Origin: an uncultured Granulosicoccaceae bacterium
GTDB lineage: Bacteria; Pseudomonadota; Gammaproteobacteria; Granulosicoccales; Granulosicoccaceae
Assembly (NCBI GenBank): GCA_938041955.1
Contig: CALISD010000061.1
Location: forward strand, 48,727-112,726
Length of the DNA stretch: 64,000 bases
Direction: 5' to 3'
The notes below the pieces were generated by a model. It was not told the origin of the DNA. It saw only the letters and a list, made by a program, of their open reading frames with translations, and did no database searches. A program made the translations under genes and the position numbers. Shown here piece after piece: positions 41,726 to 50,868 of this stretch (the stretch's first letter is position 1; the number at the start of each line of letters is the position of its first letter).

Positions 41726-43300
41726 ATGCAGCACTTTCGTGGTATCTGCAGCTTAGTAAAGGCTTTGCTTGTACTCACAGTCGTCGCGACTGCGACGCTT
41801 GCTCAGGCCCAGGAACGCCCGGTCGACTACCCCCAACGGATGCAGTTGTCTGCTAATGGCCAGTCACTTACTTTACTGCTTCGACCAAGCAGCGTGACCG
41901 AAAACCTGCGAGTAGTTAATACTCGCGGTGTCAGCGGCCAGGTTCCGGTAAAAACTTATACTGGCAAGATCAAAGGCGATTCAAATTCGTGGGTGCGTTT
42001 GACCCAGAGTAACAACGCACTGGATGGGGTGATCTCACGATACGGTAAACGATTCCGTTTACAACAATCAGGTGGAGGATCAGTCCGCATTACACCAGTT
42101 GCCGATAAACACGATCACCGAATCACCATCACAAACAACAACGCCAAAAACCGCTTTATCGCTGAAACCACATCGTCCTCGAAAGTCACTCATGTGGCCA
42201 AAATAGGTATTGTTGTAGACAGTCAATTCAACGCCCAACACAACGGAAAAGGCCTTGAGTACGCATTGTCTTTGATCAACTCAGTTGATGGAATCTATCG
42301 GGAAGAATTTGGATTAGCATTACAAGTAGAAACAGCGATCAACATCACCGATGCCGAAAGTGATCCATTCACCTATGGCAGTGTTGCAGTTGAAACCATG
42401 CTGCGTGGTTTTCGAGATTATCGAATGCAAACGACTCTATTGGATCCGCGTATCAGCCTGGTGCATTTGTTTACTGGAAATCGTCCTGCTGATGAACCTG
42501 TAGGACTTGCCTGGATAGACACAGCGTGCAGAACGGACGGTTATGACGTTGGCCTGTCAACACCCTACCGGCACGATATATTACTGGTAGCGCATGAGAT
42601 AGCACACAACCTTGGCGCACTTCACGACAGTGACACAGCCTGCGCGGCGACAACAGACAATGTCATGTGGCCCTATATATCTGCTGCAACAACACAGCAG
42701 TTTTCAAGCTGTACTGTTGAAACTGTTAAGCGCTCTATTGCCAACAGTTGCCATGCACAGGCAATTGATCTTGAATTGGCACTATCGGTTGACGAAGGCA
42801 ACACAGTAAAAGCTACCGTGCGCAATACCGATGGGGCAATTACCAACCCTGCCGCAACGCTGGCTGTAGACTTACCGGCAGGCAGCAGAGCGATGACGCT
42901 TGAGGGAGACTGTTCAATCGATGCACCGGCTCTCACCGATAGAGGAAAAGTCGAATGTACCATCGGCACACTGGCGCCTGGCGCAGATTCCGTCGTGCTA
43001 CTGCAGGTTGATACCTCTTCGGTCAATGTCGCCATGACAAACGAGCTATTTGCCAGCGTGTCATCAAATCATTTTACCGATGTGGCAAGCGGCAATAACA
43101 CAGGTACGATCACGGCCGATGAAAACACGCTGGCGGTGGTTAGCCAGAACAATTCCAATGCAGCCGACTTCCGGATTCTACGTGCTGACGATCAAAGCGG
43201 CGCCGTGCTGCCAAGCGGCGAAACCTCCGGCACAGGGTCTTTTTTACCGATCAGCTTATTCGCTCTGGCGTGGCTGGTGAGTCGCCGACGCGCAGCTTAA
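41726..43300 (+). CDS. Secreted zinc metalloprotease (reprolysin-like) with C-terminal anchor tail
   Basis: A 524-residue exported protease. Signal peptide: VKALLVLTVVATATLAQAQ. A propeptide-like region (about 30-140) precedes the catalytic domain. The catalytic domain has HEIAHNLGALHDSDTAC at about residue 290, the extended HExxHxxGxxHD zinc motif of metzincins, with a Met downstream in DNVMWPY (Met-turn). A beta-sandwich repeat-like domain (about 345-470, DUF11-like) follows. The tail SGTGSFLPISLFALAWLVSRRR (Gly-rich, hydrophobic, Arg cluster) looks like a GlyGly-CTERM-type surface-sorting signal. GTG at 41723 directly before the ATG is an alternative start. Its stop overlaps the dusC stop convergently. 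Confidence 0.85.
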   Translation: MQHFRGICSLVKALLVLTVVATATLAQAQERPVDYPQRMQLSANGQSLTLLLRPSSVTENLRVVNTRGVSGQVPVKTYTGKIKGDSNSWVRLTQSNNALDGVISRYGKRFRLQQSGGGSVRITPVADKHDHRITITNNNAKNRFIAETTSSSKVTHVAKIGIVVDSQFNAQHNGKGLEYALSLINSVDGIYREEFGLALQVETAINITDAESDPFTYGSVAVETMLRGFRDYRMQTTLLDPRISLVHLFTGNRPADEPVGLAWIDTACRTDGYDVGLSTPYRHDILLVAHEIAHNLGALHDSDTACAATTDNVMWPYISAATTQQFSSCTVETVKRSIANSCHAQAIDLELALSVDEGNTVKATVRNTDGAITNPAATLAVDLPAGSRAMTLEGDCSIDAPALTDRGKVECTIGTLAPGADSVVLLQVDTSSVNVAMTNELFASVSSNHFTDVASGNNTGTITADENTLAVVSQNNSNAADFRILRADDQSGAVLPSGETSGTGSFLPISLFALAWLVSRRRAA

Positions 43301-44256
43301 AGCGATGCCAGTCTTCTGTGTCGCTCTATCTCGGCACTCATCACATCAATCTCCTGCAAACGCTTAATGCTCGAAAACAGCTCACGCGCTCCGGGGTATT
43401 GGCGAAGCAGATAACTTAGCCATTGCTTGGTGCGGTTGCCTGCATATTTAGCCGGTATATTCACTGCCGTCGCCAAGAGAGCTTCCACCAACACCAGGAC
43501 TTCCTGCCACTCAAGCGCCTGACACTCCGTGCTGTTTACATCAGCACTGATCTGGTTCGCTAAATCAGGCATCGCTAACGCACCGCGGCCTAACATAATA
43601 TCAATGCATTCGCTGTCGTCACGCGCGTTCCCGGCATCTGCTGCACGCCAAATCTCACCGTTGATGATCACCGGAATTTTTAACTCCGATCGTACTTTCT
43701 TCACCTCTGCCCAATGGGCCGGAGGCTTATACCCATCCGAACGTGTGCGTGCATGCACACATAACTCGGAAGCCCCGGAACGCTCTACTCCGGTAGCGAT
43801 CTCCAGCAATGAATCACTGTGGTCAAAGCCCAATCGAATTTTGGCGGTAACAGGAATAGACGGATCAACGGTTTCCCGCACAGCAGCAACGATATCGTGC
43901 ACAGCCGCTGGCGTTCTTAGTAACGCAGAGCCACCGCCATGGCGGTTAACCGTTTTCGCCGGGCAACCAAAATTGATATCGATGCCGACAGCCCCGAGCT
44001 CTACCGCGCGCTTCGCATTCGCCGCCATTGACGGCAAGTCACTGCCAAGTAATTGCACATAAACCGGTATACCCGAATCTGTTTTTCCCCCCGTTAATAA
44101 CTCCGGGCATGATTTCAGAAACACCTTGTCAGGATATACACCATTCGTCACGCGAATAAACTCGGTCACACAACGATCATAGGCAAAGACCGTTGTCATG
44201 ATTTTTCGCATCTGAAAATCTAACACCCCTTCCATCGGCGCGAGCATTATTCTCAT
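43297..44256 (-). CDS. dusC: tRNA-dihydrouridine(16) synthase
   Basis: A 319-residue FMN-dependent enzyme that reduces uridine 16 of tRNA. MRIMLAPMEGVLDFQMR is the N-terminal FMN loop. VGIDINFGCPAKTVNRHGGG carries the catalytic cysteine. VHARTRSDGYK, VIINGEIW and IMLGRGALAMPDL follow in the usual Dus order. The C-terminal GNRTKQWLSYLLRQYP matches the DusC helical domain. Convergent with the metalloprotease: the stop codons overlap. Confidence 0.9.
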   Translation of the reverse strand: MRIMLAPMEGVLDFQMRKIMTTVFAYDRCVTEFIRVTNGVYPDKVFLKSCPELLTGGKTDSGIPVYVQLLGSDLPSMAANAKRAVELGAVGIDINFGCPAKTVNRHGGGSALLRTPAAVHDIVAAVRETVDPSIPVTAKIRLGFDHSDSLLEIATGVERSGASELCVHARTRSDGYKPPAHWAEVKKVRSELKIPVIINGEIWRAADAGNARDDSECIDIMLGRGALAMPDLANQISADVNSTECQALEWQEVLVLVEALLATAVNIPAKYAGNRTKQWLSYLLRQYPGARELFSSIKRLQEIDVMSAEIERHRRLASL

Positions 44257-44295
44257 TGTACGAATGCCGTCATTACGGTACCCGGCATGGATACT

Positions 44296-45249
44296 CTATT
44301 CTGCATGGCTTAAGCAGGAGGCAATAGTTTCCGCAGTGTGCTTTAACCAATCGGTATAAAGCGATGCACCCGGCTTAAAATCAGATGCCAGAGGATCAAT
44401 GGTTTCGCTGCGAAGTTGTAGATCAACAGCCAGTGCTTTAAGTGCCGGCGAGCGAAACTGCGGCTCGGAGAAAATGCAGCCGGGCCTGGCCGCAGCCACT
44501 TCTGTACGTATCGCTTTAAGCCGTTTGGCGCCAGCCTGCATCTGCGGCTGAGAAGTCACCACAATCGCCTTCCCCAAACCATAGGCTTTTTCAAAATATT
44601 GCAACGAGTCATGAAAAATCAGATAGGACTGCCCCTGAGCACTACTGAGAATCTCCCTCGCCTCAGCCGCCTGACTTTCAAGCTTACGCTTATACTCAAC
44701 AGCGTTCGCAAAATACGCATCGCTATTGACGGGATCAATCGCCCCAAGCTGTAACGCTAATTCATCCACCAGTATTGCTGCATTGCGTGGTTCAAGCCAC
44801 AAGTGATAATCGATATCAGAGTGATCATGATCATCAGCGTGGCCTTCAGAGTGACTGGACCGGCCCTCATGGATTGTCACATCGGTAAGTGTCGCCAACT
44901 CTATTTCAATGGCATCAGCGGCAAATTTCTTAAGCAATGAGGGAATGAAACGCTCCACTCCTTCACCTGCCCACAATATGATATCGGCCTGTGAAACGGC
45001 TTTGATATGCGACGGTTTAAGCTGGAACATATGCGGCGACGTGTTGCCATCGATAAGCAATCGAGGCGTCGTGACGCCGTCTGTGACCGCTGCAGCAAGA
45101 CTGTGCAAAGGCTTGATCGTCGCAAGAACCACTAACTCACCAGTTTTTATGTTGCCCTCACTGAGGGCCGGATTTGCGCATATTAGAAGCAATACGGCGC
45201 CTGCACACCAACGGCGCATCCGTAAAAAGCAATTCGTGTGATTCAACAT
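44296..45249 (-). CDS. znuA: High-affinity zinc uptake periplasmic binding protein
   Basis: A 317-residue cluster A-I solute-binding protein with signal peptide (AGAVLLLICANPALS). ATIKPLHSLAAAVTDG contains the first zinc histidine. A His/Asp-rich loop SSHSEGHADDHDHSDIDYH (around residues 130-150) precedes the second ligand in YHLWLEPRNA. FHDSLQYFEKAYGL and IFSEPQF supply the remaining ligands. It delivers Zn2+ to the ZnuBC transporter in the inner membrane. Transcribed divergently from znuCB, the classic znu arrangement, with a 47-bp gap. Confidence 0.92.
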   Translation of the reverse strand: MLNHTNCFLRMRRWCAGAVLLLICANPALSEGNIKTGELVVLATIKPLHSLAAAVTDGVTTPRLLIDGNTSPHMFQLKPSHIKAVSQADIILWAGEGVERFIPSLLKKFAADAIEIELATLTDVTIHEGRSSHSEGHADDHDHSDIDYHLWLEPRNAAILVDELALQLGAIDPVNSDAYFANAVEYKRKLESQAAEAREILSSAQGQSYLIFHDSLQYFEKAYGLGKAIVVTSQPQMQAGAKRLKAIRTEVAAARPGCIFSEPQFRSPALKALAVDLQLRSETIDPLASDFKPGASLYTDWLKHTAETIASCLSHAE

Positions 45250-45296
45250 GGTGTGATCGGCTATGATTGGAGCGAGCTATTATAGATTAAACCCGA
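45250..45296. promoter_or_regulatory. Divergent znuA/znuCB regulatory gap
   Basis: Only 47 bases separate the two divergent start codons, so both promoters and any Zur operator must be compressed here or overlap the znuA coding start. The A/T-rich core GCTATTATAGATTAAA is present. I cannot recognise a convincing gammaproteobacterial Zur box (GTTATANNATAAC). Confidence 0.35.
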
Positions 45297-46130
45297 GTGA
45301 CAACTGTAGATAACGCCGCACAACAAAGTGCGAAAAGCCTGGAACCGAAAAAAAGCCAGCCTAACTCCCCCTCTGCAACACTTGACAGCGGCAAACTGAT
45401 TGACGTGGTCAATCTTTCCGTTAAACGCGGTGATACCGCTTTGGTTCACGATATCAATTTATCCGTCAGCCGCGGAGAGATTGTGACCCTGATCGGCCCC
45501 AATGGCAGCGGCAAGAGCACCACTATCAAAGCCATCCTCGGCATTGTCACGCCAGACACCGGCACAGTGACCAAGCTCGCCAACATCCGTACTGGCTACG
45601 TCCCGCAGAAACTCGAGATCAATGGCACGATGCCGCTGAGTGTGAAGCGCTTTATGCGCCTGACACAGAACCACAGCGACGATGCCATCAATGCTGCGCT
45701 TGCCACCACCGGGGCCGAAGGCCTGCATAAAAGAGAAATCAGCGCTTTGTCCGGCGGCGAATTCCAACGTGTACTAATGGCACGCGCAATCGCAGCAAAG
45801 CCGGATCTACTGGTGCTGGATGAACCCGTTCAGGGAGTTGATTTCAACGCTGAACTCGAGATCTATCAACTGATTGCACGCATACGGGATGAACTCAATT
45901 GCGGGGTCTTGCTGGTCTCCCATGATCTGCATATCGTGATGGCAGAAACCGACACTGTCATTTGCCTGAACGGGCATGTCTGTTGTTCCGGTTCACCTCA
46001 GATGGTTACCAATAGTCAGGCATTTCAAGACCTCTTTGGCTCACGGGGCTCTGAGGCGCTGGCGGTTTATCGCCACCACCACGATCATTCCCACGGACCC
46101 GATGGCGAGGTGATACACGACCATGCTTGA
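45297..46130 (+). CDS. znuC: Zinc ABC transporter ATP-binding protein
   Basis: A 277-residue ATPase from a GTG start. Walker A GPNGSGKSTT, signature LSGGEFQRVLMARAI, Walker B LLVLDEPVQGVD and H-loop VSHD are all present. ALVHDINLSVSRGE, GYVPQKLEI and LNGHVCCSGSP are characteristic of ZnuC. An unusual histidine-rich C-terminal tail (YRHHHDHSHGPDGEVIHDHA) ends the protein, a common ZnuC trait that could sense cytosolic zinc. The stop overlaps znuB by 8 bases. Confidence 0.92.
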   Translation: MTTVDNAAQQSAKSLEPKKSQPNSPSATLDSGKLIDVVNLSVKRGDTALVHDINLSVSRGEIVTLIGPNGSGKSTTIKAILGIVTPDTGTVTKLANIRTGYVPQKLEINGTMPLSVKRFMRLTQNHSDDAINAALATTGAEGLHKREISALSGGEFQRVLMARAIAAKPDLLVLDEPVQGVDFNAELEIYQLIARIRDELNCGVLLVSHDLHIVMAETDTVICLNGHVCCSGSPQMVTNSQAFQDLFGSRGSEALAVYRHHHDHSHGPDGEVIHDHA

Positions 46131-46911
46131 CGACTTCTACGTCAGAGCAATGCTCGCAGGCATACTGGTCGCCGTTTTGGCAGCCCCGTTTGGCTGCTTT
46201 GTTATCTGGCGGCGTATGGCCTACTTTGGCGACACCATGGCGCACTCTGCCCTGCTTGGTATCACCATCGCCCTGCTACTTGAAATACACATCGGCATCG
46301 GGGTGTTTGTTATTGCCCTGGGTACCGCTTTAGCACTGGTGTATCTGCAGCGGCAATCTAATCTGCCAAATGACACATTACTCGGGATTCTGTCGCACTC
46401 CACTCTCGCATTGGGCTTACTGGCAGTTGGCTTAATGACAGGTAGCAATGTTGACGTGATGTCTTATCTGTTCGGCGATGTGTTATCCGTCGGGCGCTCA
46501 GATATTACTATTATCGCAGCCACCACTGTGGCAGCGCTGTGCTTACTGGCCCTGATCTGGAAGCCGCTGTTAGCCGCCACCGTGAATGAAGATCTTGCCA
46601 TCGCCGAGGGTGCACGACCACAAGTAACCCAGCTGTTGTATTTGCTGCTGCTGGCCGCAGTCATTGCGGTCACGGTTCGAATTATTGGTGTGTTGTTAAT
46701 CACCGCCCTGCTGGTGATACCCGCCGCCACTGCTCGTCGTTTCGCCACGAGCCCGGAATCCATGGCTGCACTAGCAGCCATTATGGGTTCTATCGCGGTG
46801 GTGTTAGGGCTTGCTGCATCACTGCACTGGGATACCGCCGCTGGACCATCGATTGTGGTCGCTACGTTGGGAATATTCTTGATTAGCGCTGTATTGCCTG
46901 TTAGACGGTAG
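46123..46911 (+). CDS. znuB: Zinc ABC transporter permease
   Basis: A 262-residue ABC-3 family permease with 7-8 TM helices. FVIWRRMAYFGDTMAHSALLG is the conserved N-terminal motif. MSYLFGDVL and the C-terminal RRFATSPESMAALAAIMGS coupling region are typical of ZnuB. It forms the membrane channel with ZnuC. Translation is coupled to znuC through the overlap. A downstream hairpin at 46941-46964 may end the transcript. Confidence 0.9.
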   Translation: MLDDFYVRAMLAGILVAVLAAPFGCFVIWRRMAYFGDTMAHSALLGITIALLLEIHIGIGVFVIALGTALALVYLQRQSNLPNDTLLGILSHSTLALGLLAVGLMTGSNVDVMSYLFGDVLSVGRSDITIIAATTVAALCLLALIWKPLLAATVNEDLAIAEGARPQVTQLLYLLLLAAVIAVTVRIIGVLLITALLVIPAATARRFATSPESMAALAAIMGSIAVVLGLAASLHWDTAAGPSIVVATLGIFLISAVLPVRR

Positions 46912-46940
46912 TTGGGGCCTTAAGAATACCCAGGCGGGAC

Positions 46941-46964
46941 CGCAGAGCAACCATGTGCTCCGCG
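46941..46964. terminator. Imperfect hairpin between convergent znuB and methyltransferase genes
   Basis: CGCAGAGCA-ACCATG-TGCTCCGCG forms a 9-bp stem with one mismatch in the 66-bp spacer. No T-run follows on either strand, so a bidirectional terminator is possible but weakly supported. Confidence 0.3.
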
Positions 46965-46977
46965 ATAGTACATACAG

Positions 46978-47841
46978 TTATTTCTCGGCGGCTATATAGG
47001 CAATCCAGCATTCGTGCTCTTCTACCACACGAGTCTCTTCAAATTCATCTAGTGCCTCATCAGTTTTTTCATCAAACTTCTGCACGTAGAATCTGACGTT
47101 GCTAAAACCCGCCTCGTACAGAAGATCTTCTATTTCGTGGCCACCCCACAAACGCCAGGTATAGCTAAAGGCCTTATCCATTTTGGACTTATCAGGAAAT
47201 CTGAAGTGAATGTAACACTGCATCTCCTGAGTTAGCGGGTTGTATTTGTTCTGATCCCACAAGTACGTGAAGCCTTTTAGCTTGTGCTTCTCTACGGAAG
47301 TGGTGTGGGCTTCCGATCCGCCAAACCCATCAAGAAAAAAAATACCATCATCATTCAATGTGCGGTGCACGCTTCTGAAGTATTTCTTCAGGTCTTTGCG
47401 TTCCTGCAGAATCCAATAGCTGAAGTTGAATGCAAGGCATACATCAACCGGGGGTGTTTTGACCTTCAGTACATCCGCTTTGATCAGCTCAACTCGCTCA
47501 CGCTGTTTCGGCTTAAGCTTCATGTAGTTGTGCTCATGACCCCAATCGAGCACTTCCTGATCAAAATCTACTGCATACGCACGATTATCTTTGCCGCGTT
47601 TGGTCCACACACAGGCACTTCGCGAAGTGCCTGCAAAATCTTCACGTAGTGTGACTGGCTTTTTTTTACGAATGTCTTTGTAAGTATCTTGAACGAAATC
47701 CAGTTCAAATTCGGAGTCCTGAACAGACTCCTGGTAAAGCTCATGCCGGTCGGCACGTTGTGCCATGGTCAGCTTTTTATCTTTCTTTTTCTTGGACAAG
47801 GAACGAAACCTGTAGTTATAGTCAGCTTTTAATGCCGACAC
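46978..47841 (-). CDS. Class I SAM-dependent methyltransferase
   Basis: A 287-residue enzyme. After a lysine-rich N-terminus (LSKKKKDKKL) and DRHELYQESVQDSEFELDFV comes the Rossmann core: LREDFAGTSRSACVW as motif I, YAVDFDQEVLDWG as post-I, VCLAFNFSYWIL as motif II/IV and GIFFLDGFGG as motif VI. The substrate is unknown. From 47841 it overlaps the ABC permease stop by 20 bases; a start at M26 (47766) would remove the overlap. It is the last gene of a co-directional group with the ABC pair. Confidence 0.82.
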   Translation of the reverse strand: MSALKADYNYRFRSLSKKKKDKKLTMAQRADRHELYQESVQDSEFELDFVQDTYKDIRKKKPVTLREDFAGTSRSACVWTKRGKDNRAYAVDFDQEVLDWGHEHNYMKLKPKQRERVELIKADVLKVKTPPVDVCLAFNFSYWILQERKDLKKYFRSVHRTLNDDGIFFLDGFGGSEAHTTSVEKHKLKGFTYLWDQNKYNPLTQEMQCYIHFRFPDKSKMDKAFSYTWRLWGGHEIEDLLYEAGFSNVRFYVQKFDEKTDEALDEFEETRVVEEHECWIAYIAAEK

Positions 47842-48637
47842 CTTTGTTCATTAAATGTAAAGCAATAGCCGCTAATACTAGTATAAAAACAGCAATAACG
47901 AAAAAAGACCACCATAAGGGGAAGTCTGATGAACCGAGAATGCCGTATCTGAAACCATTAATCATATACAGCACAGGGTTCAGCAATGAGATGTTGTACC
48001 AGAAATCCGGCAATAGTTTAACCGAGTAGAAGATCCCGCCAAGATAGGTCAACGGGGTCAATACAAAGTTGGGAATGATGGAAATATCGTCAAAGCTTTT
48101 TGCGTAAACAGAATTTATCACGCCACCAAGTGCAAAGAGTGTAGAAGTCAGAACCACAACCATCACGGTGATCAGCGGATTCTCAACCGTTATTCTCGTA
48201 AAAAACAAAGATACCGCAGCAACCAGTGCACCGACCGCGAGCCCGCGACATACACCACCCACCACATAACCCGCAAGAATCACCCAGTTATGTATCGGAG
48301 CGATCAACATCTCTTCTATGTGGTGTTGAAATTTCGCCCCGAAAAATGATGACACAGCATTTGAGTATGAGTTGGTGATCACCGCCATCATGATGATGCC
48401 GGGCACAACAAAATTGATATACGGATGCCCATCCATATCACCGATACGGGTGCCTATGAGCTTGCCGAAAATCATCATGTAAAGCACAGCGCTTACTGCA
48501 GGTGGAACGATCGTCTGCACCCAGATGCGCGTAAAGCGACGAATCTCTTTACTGACCAGAGTTTTAAAGGCAACCCAGTTAACCGCTGCAATACTTCGAC
48601 TTGATGCATGTGGTGAGTTCATTTGATTCTCGCTCAA
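47822..48637 (-). CDS. ABC-2 type export permease
   Basis: A 271-residue integral membrane protein of the ABC-2 fold with six TM segments (starting VPPAVSAVLYMMIFGKLIG). The family motif LTPLTYLGGIFYSVKLLP precedes TM6, as in YadH-type exporters. It forms a transporter with the ATPase that overlaps it by 4 bases (ATGA). The transported substrate is unknown; lipid, drug or polysaccharide export are all possible. Confidence 0.88.
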   Translation of the reverse strand: MSENQMNSPHASSRSIAAVNWVAFKTLVSKEIRRFTRIWVQTIVPPAVSAVLYMMIFGKLIGTRIGDMDGHPYINFVVPGIIMMAVITNSYSNAVSSFFGAKFQHHIEEMLIAPIHNWVILAGYVVGGVCRGLAVGALVAAVSLFFTRITVENPLITVMVVVLTSTLFALGGVINSVYAKSFDDISIIPNFVLTPLTYLGGIFYSVKLLPDFWYNISLLNPVLYMINGFRYGILGSSDFPLWWSFFVIAVFILVLAAIALHLMNKGVGIKS

Positions 48638-49566
48638 GCGGCTTCTGACTTGCTGACCAAACGCAGAAAGAACTCTTCCAGGCGATTAGACTTATTGCGC
48701 ATACTGGTGACTTCGAACCCTTGTTGCTGCAGCTGTTGAAATAAACCGTTCAATGATTGCCCGATCACTACTTCGACTTCAAGGCGTTTATCTTCGCAAC
48801 TCATCACTTCAAAACCTGTGAGTGTCGGCGCTGCAGTTGCTGAATCTTTCAGATCAAGTACAAAGGTCTGCACCATTGAGCGACTCAGTAGCTCCTCCAC
48901 AGCCCCCTGCTCAACAATCACACCTTTATCAATAATTGCCACATTGCGGCAAAGGGTCTCGGCCTCTTCCAAATAGTGGGTGGTAAGAATAATGGTGGTG
49001 CCGTCACGATTTATTTTTTCAAGAAATTCCCACATCGAGCGGCGAATTTCTATGTCTACTCCTGCGGTGGGCTCATCCAGTATTAGCAACCGGGGGGCGT
49101 GCACCAGCGCTCTGGCAATCATTAAGCGGCGCTTCATACCACCGGACATCTCTCGCGCCGGGCCGTTTCGCTTGTCCCACAAGTCGAGTAATTTCAGATA
49201 TTTTTCAGCTCGGGTAGTCGCGGTCGCTCGATCAACCCCATAGTAGCCAGCTTGTGTCGTTAATATGTTCAGTGGTGTCTCAAACACATTGAAGTTAATC
49301 TCCTGCGGTACTAAGCCGATATCCAGCTTGCACAGATTACGCTCTGTACTGAGGTCTTTACCGAAAACCTTGATACTGCCGCCGCTATCATTCACCAACG
49401 AGCTAATGACCCCTATGGCGGTCGACTTACCCGCTCCGTTCGGCCCAAGCAAGGCGAAGAAGTCGCCCTCTTCAACAGCCAGGTCGATCCCCTTTAATGC
49501 CTCATGACCATTGTCATAGGTTTTCTTAAGTTGTGATATTTCGAGTGCGTACATAGGGTTTAACAA
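48634..49566 (-). CDS. ABC-2 type exporter ATPase
   Basis: A 310-residue YadG/NodI-like ATPase. Walker A GPNGAGKST, the Q-loop (LVPQEINFN), signature MSGGMKRRLMIARAL, Walker B LLILDEPTAGVD and H-loop TTHYLEEAE are intact. A C-terminal domain (about 215-310) follows, typical of ABC-2 exporters. It precedes and overlaps the permease and follows a thioesterase gene by 6 bases, so they likely share a transcript. Confidence 0.9.
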   Translation of the reverse strand: MLNPMYALEISQLKKTYDNGHEALKGIDLAVEEGDFFALLGPNGAGKSTAIGVISSLVNDSGGSIKVFGKDLSTERNLCKLDIGLVPQEINFNVFETPLNILTTQAGYYGVDRATATTRAEKYLKLLDLWDKRNGPAREMSGGMKRRLMIARALVHAPRLLILDEPTAGVDIEIRRSMWEFLEKINRDGTTIILTTHYLEEAETLCRNVAIIDKGVIVEQGAVEELLSRSMVQTFVLDLKDSATAAPTLTGFEVMSCEDKRLEVEVVIGQSLNGLFQQLQQQGFEVTSMRNKSNRLEEFFLRLVSKSEAA

Positions 49567-49572
49567 TAGCAG

Positions 49573-50034
49573 TTAGCTGCGAACAATCAGGCTCGCTAAA
49601 ACATGTCGAATCGGATCCGGAATGCTTACTGGTTTTTCAGTTTCAGCATCAACAAAAACATCAGTGAAGTAGCCAGTGGCACTTACTTCGTCTTCATCTG
49701 AAACAAAGAGCCCTACCTCGTACCGGACACTTGAGTTGCCAAGTTTGCCTACTCTCAGCCCCGCCTCAAGTGTTTGCGGAAATTTAACTGGCGCATGATA
49801 CCGGCACATATTCTCGACAGAGAAACATCGCACTCCGTGCTTTGCGAAGTCGAGGTTCGAATCTACCTCGAGGTAGCGCATGATCACCAGTTCAAAAAAG
49901 GTCAGGTAGCGCGCGTTATTGACGTGGCCATACATATCATTGTCCGACCAGCGAGTCGGGATGGTTAGAAAATGGGCAAAATGCTCTCGCCTCTCGGTGC
50001 GATCAAGAGGTCGGTCTGCGGATTGGTCAGGCAT
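49573..50034 (-). CDS. YbgC/FadM-like acyl-CoA thioesterase
   Basis: A 153-residue single-hotdog enzyme. IPTRWSDNDMYGHVNNARYLTFFE contains the 4HBT catalytic aspartate/asparagine pair (DxDxxGHVNN), as in FadM and YbgC. The rest follows the beta-helix-beta fold (VRYEVGLFVSDEDEVSATGYF). It hydrolyses acyl-CoA thioesters; chain preference is unknown. The gene lies directly upstream of the ABC exporter genes. Confidence 0.87.
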   Translation of the reverse strand: MPDQSADRPLDRTERREHFAHFLTIPTRWSDNDMYGHVNNARYLTFFELVIMRYLEVDSNLDFAKHGVRCFSVENMCRYHAPVKFPQTLEAGLRVGKLGNSSVRYEVGLFVSDEDEVSATGYFTDVFVDAETEKPVSIPDPIRHVLASLIVRS

Positions 50035-50146
50035 GATGGTCAGGTCTGGTACGGGTAAGGTGATACAAACAGAGATCAGAACAAAACAACTATTCAGTCG
50101 CTGCGAGTATAAGCCAGCGGCAACTGGCTATTGTAGCTCGCTGTTA

Positions 50147-50713
50147 TCAGCTTTGCGAAAGCGGAGGTCGATTGCTCTGCCACATCACTTCGCTGCCGCC
50201 ATTTGCACGCGCCAGTACTCTGGCCACTACAAATAACAAATCAGATAAGCGGTTTAGATATATGATGCTCTGCGGTGGAATTGTTTCAATATCCCCGAGC
50301 TCGATGACACAGCGCTCCGCCCGACGACACACGGTACGCGCTAAATGACAGGCCGCAGCCGCCTGGCTGCCACCTGGCAAAATGAAGTTTTTCAGCGCGG
50401 GTAAGTCGTCATTGAGCTCATCAAGCCTGGTTTCCAGCCAGGTGATATGCACCTCTTCCACGGCGACGTGCCCGGGTATGCAAAGTTCGCCACCCAAATC
50501 AAAAAGGTGGTGCTGTACTTCGGTAAGCACCTCAGAGATATTATCAGGTAACTCCAGCGCCAGCACCATGCCGATCACACTGTTGAGCTCGTCAGTAGTG
50601 CCATAGGCAACCACACGCAGGCTGGTTTTTGCGACGCGCGTACCATCGCCAAGGCCCGTTGTGCCCTCATCACCCGTTCGAGTGTAGATTTTTGTGAGTC
50701 TATTTCCCAACAC
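50147..50713 (-). CDS. PduO-type cob(I)alamin adenosyltransferase
   Basis: A 188-residue PduO-family enzyme that transfers the adenosyl group of ATP to reduced cobalamin. YTRTGDEGTTGLGDGTRVAK is the N-terminal ATP-binding motif. YGTTDELNSVIG, FILPGGSQAAAACHLARTVCRRAER and LNRLSDLLFVVARVLAR complete the diagnostic set. There are no cobalamin biosynthesis genes nearby, so it probably serves salvage or activation of imported corrinoid. Confidence 0.92.
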   Translation of the reverse strand: MLGNRLTKIYTRTGDEGTTGLGDGTRVAKTSLRVVAYGTTDELNSVIGMVLALELPDNISEVLTEVQHHLFDLGGELCIPGHVAVEEVHITWLETRLDELNDDLPALKNFILPGGSQAAAACHLARTVCRRAERCVIELGDIETIPPQSIIYLNRLSDLLFVVARVLARANGGSEVMWQSNRPPLSQS

Positions 50714-50868
50714 GCCCCCCTTACTTGGCGATGACTGTTAAAGTGTTACTTCATGCCTCAGCGCAGCATTGTGACACGTTAGTTGGCACTTGTGATACTG
50801 CACCAAAAGGAAAATTGGCCGACAATATCTTATATGAGGAGCGGACTGCTCGAGTTCCCGGCTATTTA

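Noticed and set aside
43529..44062. 177-residue plus-strand frame opposite dusC
   Set aside because: DusC motifs on the minus strand are unambiguous; the plus frame is a shadow.
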